From the NCBI GenBank assembly GCA_019163135.1, contig JAFLKR010000073.1, forward strand, positions 1 through 64,000: DNA of 64,000 nt, in the 5' to 3' direction. Source of the stretch: Desulfobulbaceae bacterium (GTDB lineage Bacteria; Desulfobacterota; Desulfobulbia; Desulfobulbales; Desulfobulbaceae). Position 1 is the first letter of the stretch, and every line of letters starts with the position of its first letter. Shown here piece by piece: positions 16,802-25,709 of the stretch. Position numbers and translations under genes: made by a program. Under the pieces are notes generated by a model that ran no database searches, had not been told where the DNA came from, and saw nothing but the letters and a program-made list of their open reading frames with translations.

Positions 16802-16831
16802 TTGAAGAGCAGGCAAGGTTTCTTTTATGCT
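16802..16831 (+). promoter_or_regulatory. Possible promoter giving a leaderless shikimate kinase mRNA
   Basis: TTGAAG (16802-16807) and TATGCT (16826-16831) are 18 bp apart. Transcription would begin at or next to the ATG at 16839, and no ribosome binding site precedes that ATG. Each hexamer matches consensus at 4 of 6 positions, so support is moderate. Confidence 0.35.
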
Positions 16832-16838
16832 ATAGAAC

Positions 16839-17444
16839 ATGAATGAAAAAGCAAAGAACATTGTTTTGACCGGCTTCCGGGCAACTGGAAAATCTTTGGT
16901 TGGCAAGATGCTGGCCGAGCGACTCGGGTATGCGTTTATTGATGCCGATAATGTGCTCTGTGAGCGACTTGGCGGCTCCATTGCCAATATTGTCGCCCGT
17001 CACGGCTGGGCCTTTTTCCGGCAGGCAGAGCGCGCACTGCTGGCCGAGGTGCCAGCGATGGTCCGGACGGTGCTGGCCACAGGTGGTGGTGCCATCGAGC
17101 ATCAGGAACAATGGCAGCGGCTCAGCGACTGCTGTTATATTGTTTGGCTTGAGGCCGATGCCGCAACCCTCAGGCAGCGGATGGGGGATGATCCCAACTC
17201 AGCGGGGCAACGTCCATCTTTGACCGGTCGCCCGATCCAAGACGAAATAGCGGAACTGTTGCAAAAACGCGAGCCGCTGTATTCGGCTGGTTCGGATTTG
17301 CGACTTGATACCGCCGCTCATGGACCCGCAGCCCTGGTGGATCGGATTATCAGCGCACTGCGGAGCGATTTAGGGGTAAGCGATGAAGATGGTGCGTTCA
17401 GGGCTGTCGAGTGCCGTGGGATAGATTCGCCAAAGAATCCATAA
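16839..17444 (+). CDS. aroK: Shikimate kinase
   Basis: Phosphorylates shikimate with ATP in aromatic amino-acid synthesis. The Walker A sequence is GFRATGKSLVG (residues 12-22). LATGGGAIEHQEQW holds the substrate-binding glycines, and PLYSAGSDLRLDT is the adenine/lid end. At 201 residues it is about 25-30 longer than usual because of a C-terminal tail (SDEDGAFRAVECRGIDSPKNP) that overlaps the GT5 frame only if that gene starts at its first possible codon. No Shine-Dalgarno precedes the ATG. Confidence 0.88.
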   Translation: MNEKAKNIVLTGFRATGKSLVGKMLAERLGYAFIDADNVLCERLGGSIANIVARHGWAFFRQAERALLAEVPAMVRTVLATGGGAIEHQEQWQRLSDCCYIVWLEADAATLRQRMGDDPNSAGQRPSLTGRPIQDEIAELLQKREPLYSAGSDLRLDTAAHGPAALVDRIISALRSDLGVSDEDGAFRAVECRGIDSPKNP

Positions 17445-17455
17445 GGGAAAAAGAT

Positions 17456-19108
17456 GTGAAAGCAGCAGACGAAAACAAAGAAATCCGGTCGGTCTGGATG
17501 GTAAGCCGTGAATATGAAGGTCTGGCCGGAGCGGGAGGGGTGAAGGATGTCTGCCGCCAACTGGCGGAAACCCTTGCGGCCTCTGGCCATTGCTCGGTCC
17601 GGGTGGTCTTGCCTCGCTACGGGTTCATGGATGCCGCCCGTCTGGGATTTTCCCTTGCCGGGATAGGCTTGCACAGCGGTCGTATCGGCGGGCGCCGGTA
17701 CGGAGAGATTTTTGAGGTTGATATGAATTACACCGCTGAGGAGCGGCGGGAAGCGGTGGCGATCTGGCGGTCCGAGCTCAATGGCGTCACGGTCTTTCTG
17801 GTCGAGGCTGATCGGTTTGCAACCAAGCGCGGGGTTTACACCTATACCGAGGAGGATGAGCAGGAAGTCGCATGGCAACGCCGCGGCGGCGGCCATTTCG
17901 ATTATTTTGCCATGAATATCCTCTTGCAGAAAGCCGCTTTGGACCTGATGATTCTGCTTGATGAACATCCCGATGTCATTCATTGCCAGGATGGCCATGC
18001 GGCCACCCTGCCGGCGATGATGCGCGAGAATTGCGGCTATCGGCCTTATTTCAGTAGGACCGGGGCCGTGGTCACTATTCATAATGCCGGTTTAGGCTAT
18101 CACCAGGAAGTCGATGATCTGGCGTTTGCCAAGGCGGTCACCGGCCTGCCAAAGCGGGTGATTCTGTCGGGCAGGCTCGGGGTGAGTTTTGATCCGTTCA
18201 TTGCGGCCTCGGATTACGCCATCCTTAATACGGTCAGCGAGAATTATGGTCGGGAATTGCAGCAGACACCCGACGATGCCCGCACGGGCTGGCTGGGGCA
18301 CACCCTTCTGGAGCAAGGTGTGACGTTGGCCGGTATTACAAATGGCATTGATCCCGCCTCTTTTGACCCGACCCGACCAGAACAGCTGGGGCTGGCGGCG
18401 GGGTATGATGTCGGACGTGGAGAGCTTGACGGAAAGCAGCGCTGCAAGGCGGCTCTCTTGGCACAGATTGCCGGGAACGGTCCGTGGGAGCAAGTGAAGC
18501 AGTTCGGTGCCCTGGGGGGGGCGGGGGAGGTGCCGTTGTTCACCTTTATCGGCCGCTTGACTCAACAAAAAGGGGTGGATATTCTCATCCAGGCGATTAT
18601 CGAGTTGTTGCAGCAGGAGTCATTGTCCCAGTTTTTAGTGTTCGGGTCCGGTGCTCCGGAGTTTGAAAAACAGCTGGAACTCCTCGCTACCTCAGGAGCC
18701 GGCCAGGGAAAGGTTTGCTTTCTCAGGGGCTATGATCCTTTTTTGGTCAATAAAGTGTATGCGGCTGGCGATTTTTTCCTGATCCCATCGCGTTACGAAC
18801 CCTGCGGCCTCACCGATTATATCGCTCAGTTGCTCGGGAATTTGCCGATCGTTCATCGGGTTGGCGGACTGGTCAAGGTCCTGGATGGGCAAACCGGTTT
18901 TTCCTACAACGACAATTCACCCGTCGCCCTGGCAGCGGCAATAATGCGGGCCTTGACGCTTTATCGCCAGGATCCGTCCGGGATTAGAGCCATGCAGATG
19001 GCAGCGGTCGAACGGATTGCCCGTTATCACACCTGGGAAAAGGTGAGAGGCGACTATCTCCACCTTTATCAACAGGCAAGACCGATGTCCAGCCAGGATA
19101 GGTGGTGA
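17456..19108 (+). CDS. GT5 glycogen/starch synthase-like glycosyltransferase (variant)
   Basis: A GT-B family 5 protein, 550 residues from the GTG at 17456 (AAGGGA upstream; the track start at 17411 overlaps aroK). The C-terminal donor site reads SRYEPCGLTDYIAQLLGNLP and GRLTQQKGVDILIQAI, and VVTIHNAGLGY matches the acceptor domain. At the N-terminus the canonical K-T-G-G-L lysine, which contacts the donor diphosphate in glycogen synthases, is replaced: SREYEGLAGAGGVKDV. It may use another donor or acceptor. A G8 tract lies at 18514-18521. Confidence 0.82.
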   Translation: MKAADENKEIRSVWMVSREYEGLAGAGGVKDVCRQLAETLAASGHCSVRVVLPRYGFMDAARLGFSLAGIGLHSGRIGGRRYGEIFEVDMNYTAEERREAVAIWRSELNGVTVFLVEADRFATKRGVYTYTEEDEQEVAWQRRGGGHFDYFAMNILLQKAALDLMILLDEHPDVIHCQDGHAATLPAMMRENCGYRPYFSRTGAVVTIHNAGLGYHQEVDDLAFAKAVTGLPKRVILSGRLGVSFDPFIAASDYAILNTVSENYGRELQQTPDDARTGWLGHTLLEQGVTLAGITNGIDPASFDPTRPEQLGLAAGYDVGRGELDGKQRCKAALLAQIAGNGPWEQVKQFGALGGAGEVPLFTFIGRLTQQKGVDILIQAIIELLQQESLSQFLVFGSGAPEFEKQLELLATSGAGQGKVCFLRGYDPFLVNKVYAAGDFFLIPSRYEPCGLTDYIAQLLGNLPIVHRVGGLVKVLDGQTGFSYNDNSPVALAAAIMRALTLYRQDPSGIRAMQMAAVERIARYHTWEKVRGDYLHLYQQARPMSSQDRW

Positions 19109-19111
19109 GGG

Positions 19112-20023
19112 GTGGATTGCAGCCGTAATAACATCCTGTCTGGGGATTCGGGGGCGTACGGTCGTGACTGGCTCTGCGGCCGCAAGGATCATTGTACTCG
19201 TGAGGTCCTCAGTGAATTTTTTCATCTCGTTGGCTGGTTTCAAAAACTTTATGGTGGGTATCTCCGTGCTCGCGGCCTCGACAAATTCGGAGAAGACAGT
19301 TTACCCGGTAGGCATGAACAGCAAGCTCAGGTTGAATTACTCGAGCAGTTCAGTGCAATGGTGGGTACAGAAAAGAACAATGGTCCGCTTTGGCAACTGA
19401 AAGATCTCTGCCACCTGGTCTGGCCGCAGGAGGCACGGCAACGGCAGCTCCAAGGGGGGCTGATTGACTGGTTGGTCGGCTCATTGTTCCATGAGGCCAT
19501 GAAATTAAAAGAGAATCTCTACCTGCTCAACAATTACGGGACAGCAGCTGTTGCGGTTGACGGCCTGGCCGATTACAATGTATCGCGCTACCGGCAATCG
19601 CCGGCGATTATCCGCATGGTTGACATGGTGGCACTGGTTGCACGCATCACAGGAAATGTGGCTCGCCAGATGGAACGAATGGGGTATTTGTTTGGCCAGG
19701 TAAAGTATCTTTTCAGGATGATGTTGCCCGATCTGGTTGAAAATAAGCTGATCCTTCGACTGCTGGCGGAACAGGAAGGGGTAGTCAGTGAACTTTGGGG
19801 TGAGTCGCTGGACGCACTCTTTTATGATATTTTTGCTGGCGCCCCTGCCGATGGCTTCTGTCTGGCCGGTGCCAGTTATCTGCAGGGGCAATGGTACCGG
19901 CAGTCTCTGGAAATGTACCAGAGGGCTCTGGCTTGCGACCGGCATTGTGACGAAGCCATCGTTAGATTGGCACACCTGGGAGCTATCCTTCGGGATGAAC
20001 CGGGGCTGCCCAACGGAAAATGA
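19112..20023 (+). CDS. Hypothetical protein beside the GT5 gene
   Basis: A 303-residue soluble, mostly helical protein I do not recognise. It starts at GTG four bases after the GT5 stop, so the two are probably co-translated. The middle carries aromatic-rich helices (GWFQKLYGGYLRARGLDKF, LYLLNNYGTAAVAVDGLADYNVSRYR). The last 60 residues look like one tetratricopeptide repeat (GQWYRQSLEMYQRALACDRHCDEA). The Cys-containing N-terminus (MDCSRNNILSG..RDWLCGRKDHC) is unusual. Its place between the GT5 gene and gapA suggests a role in carbohydrate storage. Confidence 0.65.
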   Translation: MDCSRNNILSGDSGAYGRDWLCGRKDHCTREVLSEFFHLVGWFQKLYGGYLRARGLDKFGEDSLPGRHEQQAQVELLEQFSAMVGTEKNNGPLWQLKDLCHLVWPQEARQRQLQGGLIDWLVGSLFHEAMKLKENLYLLNNYGTAAVAVDGLADYNVSRYRQSPAIIRMVDMVALVARITGNVARQMERMGYLFGQVKYLFRMMLPDLVENKLILRLLAEQEGVVSELWGESLDALFYDIFAGAPADGFCLAGASYLQGQWYRQSLEMYQRALACDRHCDEAIVRLAHLGAILRDEPGLPNGK

Positions 20024-20064
20024 CAAGCACGTAATCCTAAACTTTTGAAAAGGAGTAGAATACC

Positions 20065-21069
20065 ATGGCGATAAAAGTAGGTATTAATGGATTCGGCAGA
20101 ATCGGGAGAAACATTTTCAGGGCCTTGAGCAAAGATCCCGCCTTTGCCGGCATTGAAATCGTCGGGATCAATGATCTCACCGATGTGAAGACTATCGCCC
20201 ATCTGATGAAATACGATTCCATCATGGGGCGGTCGGATCAAGAGATCACGGTCGGAGAAAACGGTATCATCGTGGATGGCAAAGCAATTCCCATCACCAG
20301 TCATCGCAAACCCAACGAAATTCCCTGGGGGACTCTCGGGGCTGAGTATGTGCTGGAATGCACAGGGCTTTTTTGCGACATGGAATCAGCCAAGGCCCAT
20401 ATCGATGCCGGGGCAGCCAAGGTTATTATTTCAGCCCCCGCCAAAGGCGAGGTTAAAACCATTGTCATGGGCGTCAATGAGGATGAATACGATCCAACCG
20501 TGCATCATGTGGTGTCTAACGCCTCTTGCACCACCAACTGCCTGGCACCGGTTGCCCAGGTTATTTTGGATAATTTCGGGATCAAACGAGGTCTGATGAC
20601 CACAATTCATTCCTACACGGGCGACCAGCGACTCTTGGATTTTCCGCACTCCGATCTTCGCCGGGCCCGGGCCGCAGCGATGTCGATGGTGCCGACCAAG
20701 ACCGGGGCCGCAGCGGCGGTCGCCCTGGTTATCCCTGAATTAAAAAATAAATTTGACGGGTTGGCAGTTCGTGTCCCCACTCCTGATGTTTCTCTTGTTG
20801 ACGTAGTGATCGAGGTCGAACGGGAAACCACGGTTCAGGAGGTTAACAAGGCCCTCGCCGCCGCCGCCAACCGCTACCTTGGCTATACTGAAGAGCCTCT
20901 GGTATCGATTGATTTCCAGGGGGATCCCCATTCCTCTATTGTCGATGGACTGTGCACCAAGGTATTGGGTACCTCCGTCAAAATTATGAGTTGGTATGAC
21001 AACGAATGGGGCTATTCCAACCGGATGCTGGACTTGGTGCTGCATATGGAGGCCAGTAAACCGCTGTAA
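20065..21069 (+). CDS. gapA: Glyceraldehyde-3-phosphate dehydrogenase, type I
   Basis: A 334-residue phosphorylating GAPDH. The NAD-binding GINGFGRIGRNIFR is at residues 5-18, the catalytic cysteine is in VVSNASCTTNCLAP near 152, and HSYTGDQRLLD follows. The Asp of GINDLTD near residue 32 favours NAD over NADP. AAAAGGAG lies 12 nt before the ATG. It serves glycolysis or gluconeogenesis. Confidence 0.95.
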   Translation: MAIKVGINGFGRIGRNIFRALSKDPAFAGIEIVGINDLTDVKTIAHLMKYDSIMGRSDQEITVGENGIIVDGKAIPITSHRKPNEIPWGTLGAEYVLECTGLFCDMESAKAHIDAGAAKVIISAPAKGEVKTIVMGVNEDEYDPTVHHVVSNASCTTNCLAPVAQVILDNFGIKRGLMTTIHSYTGDQRLLDFPHSDLRRARAAAMSMVPTKTGAAAAVALVIPELKNKFDGLAVRVPTPDVSLVDVVIEVERETTVQEVNKALAAAANRYLGYTEEPLVSIDFQGDPHSSIVDGLCTKVLGTSVKIMSWYDNEWGYSNRMLDLVLHMEASKPL

Positions 21070-21120
21070 GCAGATTTTTTGGGAAAATGGTTTTGAAAAT
21101 TGCCCAACAGAGAGCACCGG

Positions 21121-21184
21121 AGAAAAAAAAACCGGGCTTTTTCCATCAAACCTGTGCAACTTGGTTTGATGGAAAAACCCGGTT
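21121..21184 (-). terminator. Long hairpin with T tract on the minus strand
   Basis: AACCGGGCTTTTTCCATCAAACC (21130-21152) pairs with GGTTTGATGGAAAAACCCGGTT (21163-21184) except for one bulged base, a 22-bp stem with a 10-nt loop. The A run preceding it becomes a T9 tract on the minus strand, so it terminates transcription from the small cysteine-rich gene. It can also act as a barrier after gapA in the plus direction. The stem is longer than a normal terminator. Confidence 0.8.
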
Positions 21185-21239
21185 GTTCATTCACAAATGA
21201 CGTGCCGAGTTTGAATTCCGCACGCTTACAAATTTGTTC

Positions 21240-21410
21240 TTACTCTTCTATATACCCCTTTCCTTTGCAGGTCGGGCATTTCTGATCGGGGGTGCATATC
21301 TGCCCATCTTCGTTTTTTCCTTGCCATTCACCGCTGGTCTCGCACACGCCTGCGATTACTTTTTTTCCCATACAGGTTGGACATGGAGTTTTCTTTACTT
21401 CTTGAGCCAT
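21240..21410 (-). CDS. Small CXXC-CXXC cysteine-rich protein (not in ORF track)
   Basis: A 56-codon frame beginning MAQEVKKTPCPTCMGKK and ending KCPTCKGKGYIEE. Cysteines at 10, 13, 23, 39, 45 and 48 form two CPTC(M/K)GK sequences resembling the CXXCXGXG repeats of the DnaJ zinc domain. A strong AAAGGAGG lies 9 nt before the ATG and a long terminator follows, so the sequence supports a real single-gene transcript. It is likely a zinc-binding mini-protein. Function unknown. Confidence 0.75.
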   Translation of the reverse strand: MAQEVKKTPCPTCMGKKVIAGVCETSGEWQGKNEDGQICTPDQKCPTCKGKGYIEE

Positions 21411-22086
21411 AGTTCGTGCCTCCTTTTAGGTTGAATAAAAAAAAAATTCCTTGAGCCTCTTGCAAAAATACCAAAAAAATAACACTTGGTAGATTCGGAT
21501 AACCATTACCAGATTTTAATCACATCGTTCGTAGATTAGCTACTAGTTACTAAAGTTGCAATTTTAAACTTTTGCTAGAGCCTTTTATTGCTATTATTTT
21601 ATACCGATACCATAGAAAAACAAGGGTAGATCCTTGATTTTTTATGGGTTTTGGTCGTGTTGTCTTTTTGTTGAGACGTGGATCGGCAGTGACTAATTTA
21701 AAATTATATTCTTTTTTACGGCTTTTTTCACCCAGGTTTTAATGCAATACCATACACCCATTTTGATAAAACCGATATCCAGACGCCCTTGCTTTTTGCC
21801 GGTTGGAGGCGAACCATGCAATCGTGGCAGGATGTACCGGCAAACAGGATCTTGCCTTGGGGCTGCGGTGATATTGGAGAGGTCCATGATCTCTTTTTAT
21901 ATTTATTGTTGATCACAGCATAGTAATTGAGGTGGGCGAACCAAGTATCACTTCACCGCCAAATAGGCCGAAAAAACCCTTGTTGGTTCTCCTGGGGTGA
22001 ACTGTAGCCATCGACGACAATGACCGGGACGTTATGTACCCAAGGATTTCATGAACGGTTAGGGGTAAATCTTGGTGTATGTTTGT
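21411..22086. other. 676-bp AT-rich stretch without a convincing intact gene
   Basis: No frame longer than about 64 codons is open, and those entries (21693..21887, 21728..21916) lack ribosome binding sites. Between 21730 and 22080 the minus strand holds coding-like fragments in different frames: LPLTVHEILG, VPVIVVDGYSSPQEN, GFFGLFGGEVILGSP. This could be a decayed gene. The part next to 21410 should contain the promoter of the small cysteine-rich gene, but no clear -35/-10 was identified. Confidence 0.4.
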
Positions 22087-23550
22087 TCAGCGAGATAAAT
22101 GTTGGATGAAAATAGGCCGGGAATTGAGGGCGCTACTGGCTGCATCAATGGCTTGGGTGGCAAGTAAACCTCCTGGGGTTGCTAAAGACTCATTTCCCAA
22201 AACTAGATGCACAACTTCGCTGGCACACAGTTTGTTCGCCGAAGTGACAGGGATCAGGGTTTCTTCATTGTTACTTTCATTGTAACTGAGCAACTGTCCG
22301 TTCGTCAGTAGTGTGGCCATGGCCCTGATATCTTTACATTGGATCGGAAAAAATTTATCGTTCAGCAGGTTGATAGGGGTGGGCAACCGTTCTTCAAAAT
22401 TGTCATAGACGGTTTGCAGGATATCAAAAGCCATCTGGAGACGTCGTTGCGGTGACAGGTTCGTGGTGGGGTTACCAATATATTGCCGGTGGTGCTGAAT
22501 GGCATGGGCCAAGGAAGCCCCGAGGAGGATGGAGGTCCAGCCGATTTGGAGCCAGATAAGGAAGAGCGGAACGGAGGCGAACGAGCCGTAGATGGCGTTG
22601 TAACTGGCGACCCCTACCTGCAGGGTGATATAGATTTTTTGGAAAATAAACCAGGATATTGAGGCGAAAAGGGCTCCGATCAGGGCAGCCCCGGTCTTAA
22701 CTTTAACGTGGGGGAAAAACAGATACATGATCATCAGGGTGATGACAATGAACACAAAAGGGACGAAATTGATGAAAAAAGCTGCCACCCAGGCAGTCGG
22801 TACGATAACGCTCACCTGACTCATGATTTTTTTACTGGCAAGAATAGCCTCAGCAGCCAGGGCGATATTTAGTGATATGGGCAGCAGGATCAACAAGGCG
22901 AGATAATCCATGATCTTGCGGAAGAAGGAACGTCCCTTGTGGGTATGCCAGATGGCGTTCATTGCATTTTCTACTGAGGAAAGTACCAGGATTACCACTC
23001 CGATCAGGCCGATAACCCCGAGGATGCCAAGGGTCGCGAAGTTGGTCTGCTTGACATAGCCAAAGATGAGGTCGACGGCACTGTGCAGATAGGCGGTTCT
23101 TGCGGTTTGGGTGGGACCTGTGGCGGGTATCGACGCAGGGGGCGGGCTTGGTTTGGTAAGGGCAGGGTCCAGGGTGTTGTTCCGCACTTCATGGGGAAGC
23201 GCTGGCGGTTCAAGCTGTTCGATGATTCTGATGGCCGCCATTTTGAGCTGTTCATCGCTGCCGAGTCCTTTGAGAATGGAGGTGCTCAGCGCCAGGATAG
23301 GAATCAGGGAGAGGATAATTGAATAGGTCAGCGCTGATGCCCGGATGGCAAGGTGCGTCCGAAAAAATTCCTGATACATGATCAGCAGGATACGGAGACA
23401 GATGCGGAAAAAATCAACGACCTTGTTTTTTGAGGGGATGGGCGTAAAGGCCCATTGATGGATACGCCTGGAACGATGCGAATGATCGGAGCGCGCCTTC
23501 GCATCGGGCAAGGTGGACGAATCGTTTGCAGCCCCCGGTAAATCGGTCAT
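22087..23550 (-). CDS. YihY/BrkB-family membrane protein
   Basis: A 487-residue inner-membrane protein of the YihY family (formerly misnamed RNase BN). Six helices are recognisable, including [19 protein letters not shown] near the start and [32 protein letters not shown]. Between helices 1 and 2 is a Pro-rich insertion ([16 protein letters not shown]). The last 130 residues look like a soluble winged-helix-type extension ([21 protein letters not shown]). The ATG at 23550 overlaps the kinase stop; the longer start at 23574 lacks support. Confidence 0.85.
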   Translation of the reverse strand: MTDLPGAANDSSTLPDAKARSDHSHRSRRIHQWAFTPIPSKNKVVDFFRICLRILLIMYQEFFRTHLAIRASALTYSIILSLIPILALSTSILKGLGSDEQLKMAAIRIIEQLEPPALPHEVRNNTLDPALTKPSPPPASIPATGPTQTARTAYLHSAVDLIFGYVKQTNFATLGILGVIGLIGVVILVLSSVENAMNAIWHTHKGRSFFRKIMDYLALLILLPISLNIALAAEAILASKKIMSQVSVIVPTAWVAAFFINFVPFVFIVITLMIMYLFFPHVKVKTGAALIGALFASISWFIFQKIYITLQVGVASYNAIYGSFASVPLFLIWLQIGWTSILLGASLAHAIQHHRQYIGNPTTNLSPQRRLQMAFDILQTVYDNFEERLPTPINLLNDKFFPIQCKDIRAMATLLTNGQLLSYNESNNEETLIPVTSANKLCASEVVHLVLGNESLATPGGLLATQAIDAASSALNSRPIFIQHLSR

Positions 23551-25697
23551 CTCCCCAGCTCTTGATGTAACCATTTTTCGATAATTTCATAAATGATTTC
23601 CCGCTTCACTGGTTTGGTAATGTAATCGTTCATGCCGGCCTCCAGGCAGATTTCCCGATCGCCTTTCATAGCATTGGCGGTCATGGCAATAATCGGGATG
23701 GTGGTGAAACCCCGGTTCCGTAGTTCCCTGGTTGCGGCGAGTCCATCCAATTCCGGCATCTGGATGTCCATGAGGATGAGATCGAACCGTTCAGGGGTTG
23801 CGGTGAAGGTGTCCACGGTCTTGCGGCCGTTGTTGGCCACTTCCACCTTGTAGCCCGCCTTGGTGAGGATCAGGACCGCAAGTTTCTGGTTGACCGGGTT
23901 GTCTTCAGCCAGCAGGATGCGGACGGATTGCTTGAGCGCCTCTCGAACGCTGTATTGGGTAATGAAGGTTTCTTTGACCGGGCTTGAGTCAGTAGGTTCT
24001 TCCAGGCTCATTAGTCTTTCGATGGTCTTGAAGAGGATTTCCCGCCGGGTCGGTTTAGTGAGAAAGGCATCGAACCCGGCATCTTTGCAGCGTTGGGCGT
24101 TTCTGTCTGTTGAGGAGGTGTAGGCAAGTAATGGTATTTTTGCGGTTTCAGGAATCTGGTGGCGGATCATCCCGGCCAGTGTGTAGCCGTCCGGCGCCGG
24201 CATTTGGATATCAAGAATGATGAGATCGAACAACTGGTTGTCGGTGATGGTCTGTTGGAGCACGGATGCGACTTGGGAGCTGTCATGAATGGCGACGACC
24301 TCAAGATCAGCGGTTTTGAGGATGTGACTTAAGATACTGAGGTTGGTCAGGTTGTCATCCACCACCAAAATCCGTTTTTTTGCCAGGGTGACTTTGTTAA
24401 ACGTTTTAGTGTACGGTTGCGGCGCTTTTTTAAGTTTTGCGGTGAAATGAAAGATGCTGCCCTGGCCAGCTTGGCTCTCGGCCCAAACGTGACCCTCCAT
24501 TAACCCAGCGATTTTTCGGCATATGGAAAGTCCCAGGCCGGTACCGCCGTATTCCCTGGTGGTGGACCCGTCGGCCTGACGGAAAGCCTCGAAGATGGAT
24601 TCGAGTTTATCCTCGGGGATACCGATCCCTGTATCTCGAATGCGAGCGTGGAGCGTGATGCTCTCTTTAGTCTCTTCATCGACCATGAGCGACAACTCGA
24701 GTTCACCGTTTTTGGTAAATTTAGCCGAATTCCCCATCAAATTGACCAGGACCTGACGAAACCGGCCCGGATCACCCATAACATTGGCCGGAAGGGCATC
24801 GTCGATCCTGCAAAGCACCTCAATCGGGCGTGAGGCGACCTTTGGCCTGACCAGGTCGCAGACATCCTGCACCGTGATCTCTGGATCGAAGCTGATGCAT
24901 TCGAGATCGAGTTTGCCTGCTTCCACTTTGGAAAAATCTAGAATATCGTTGATTAAGGAGAGCAGAGCATCGGAACTGCGTTTGATGGTCTGGGCAAATT
25001 CCACCTGCTCCCCATCCAGTCCGGTATCCAGAAGCATATCCGTGAAGCCGATTATGCCGTTCATCGGGGTACGGATTTCGTGGCTCATTGCTGCCAGGAA
25101 TTCACTTTTGGCAATATTAGCCGCTTCGGCCGCCCTTTTGGCGGTCCGCAATTCTGCGGTTTGCTGCTTGATCTCCGCTTGTAGCGTGTCGGAATAGTTG
25201 CGTTGCTGTTCCTGTATTTTTCGATAATTTTGCTCGTTTTCCACCATGATATCCTGGAATTTTTTCTCCAGGACCGCTGATTTCCGGTCGAATTGTTTTT
25301 TCTGGATACGGAGCCTGTTTACGGTTTCCACCGTTTCACGGTGTGCCAGGAAGAGACGGACCCCGAGGCGAATGACGGTTGAGATCCAAATACTGGCATC
25401 AGGTTGTCCGGGATTCTTGGCGGTAGCCAGGACATACCCTTGAAGGTCCGGGACTGCTAACAAAGAGAAGGGACGATTATCCAGGAAGAAGGAAACCTCG
25501 GACGATTTTTTCTCGTGTTCCTCGATGCATTGGATGGCCAGTTCGGCCCTCAAAGGGAAATGGTCGGAGGCAACATGGCCGGAATGATTCAGGCAGAAAA
25601 ATTGGAGCAACTCGGTTTCTTGCTCGAGATGGGTACGCAATGCAATCAATTCATTGATCGGGTCGACCAGGTCGGCAAACAGGGGTGTCAGGGTCAT
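23547..25697 (-). CDS. Hybrid sensor histidine kinase with two receiver domains
   Basis: A 716-residue cytoplasmic signalling protein without membrane segments. A roughly 120-residue N-terminal sensor region, not recognised but GAF-like in length, is followed by a coiled coil (about 120-195). HisKA has H206 in [11 protein letters not shown], and the HATPase domain carries DTGIGIP and GGTGLGLS. Receiver 1 has phospho-acceptor D496 in [11 protein letters not shown]. Receiver 2 has D644 in [11 protein letters not shown]. It lies between an HDOD protein and YihY, overlapping the latter. No output regulator is nearby. Confidence 0.93.
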   Translation of the reverse strand: MTLTPLFADLVDPINELIALRTHLEQETELLQFFCLNHSGHVASDHFPLRAELAIQCIEEHEKKSSEVSFFLDNRPFSLLAVPDLQGYVLATAKNPGQPDASIWISTVIRLGVRLFLAHRETVETVNRLRIQKKQFDRKSAVLEKKFQDIMVENEQNYRKIQEQQRNYSDTLQAEIKQQTAELRTAKRAAEAANIAKSEFLAAMSHEIRTPMNGIIGFTDMLLDTGLDGEQVEFAQTIKRSSDALLSLINDILDFSKVEAGKLDLECISFDPEITVQDVCDLVRPKVASRPIEVLCRIDDALPANVMGDPGRFRQVLVNLMGNSAKFTKNGELELSLMVDEETKESITLHARIRDTGIGIPEDKLESIFEAFRQADGSTTREYGGTGLGLSICRKIAGLMEGHVWAESQAGQGSIFHFTAKLKKAPQPYTKTFNKVTLAKKRILVVDDNLTNLSILSHILKTADLEVVAIHDSSQVASVLQQTITDNQLFDLIILDIQMPAPDGYTLAGMIRHQIPETAKIPLLAYTSSTDRNAQRCKDAGFDAFLTKPTRREILFKTIERLMSLEEPTDSSPVKETFITQYSVREALKQSVRILLAEDNPVNQKLAVLILTKAGYKVEVANNGRKTVDTFTATPERFDLILMDIQMPELDGLAATRELRNRGFTTIPIIAMTANAMKGDREICLEAGMNDYITKPVKREIIYEIIEKWLHQELGR

Positions 25698-25709
25698 CGG
25701 AAAATAACC

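Noticed and set aside
22060-22090. In-frame continuation past the YihY TGA stop, considered as selenocysteine or readthrough
   Set aside because: No SECIS-like stem was seen after the TGA, the extension is not family-like, and the YihY protein already exceeds normal length.
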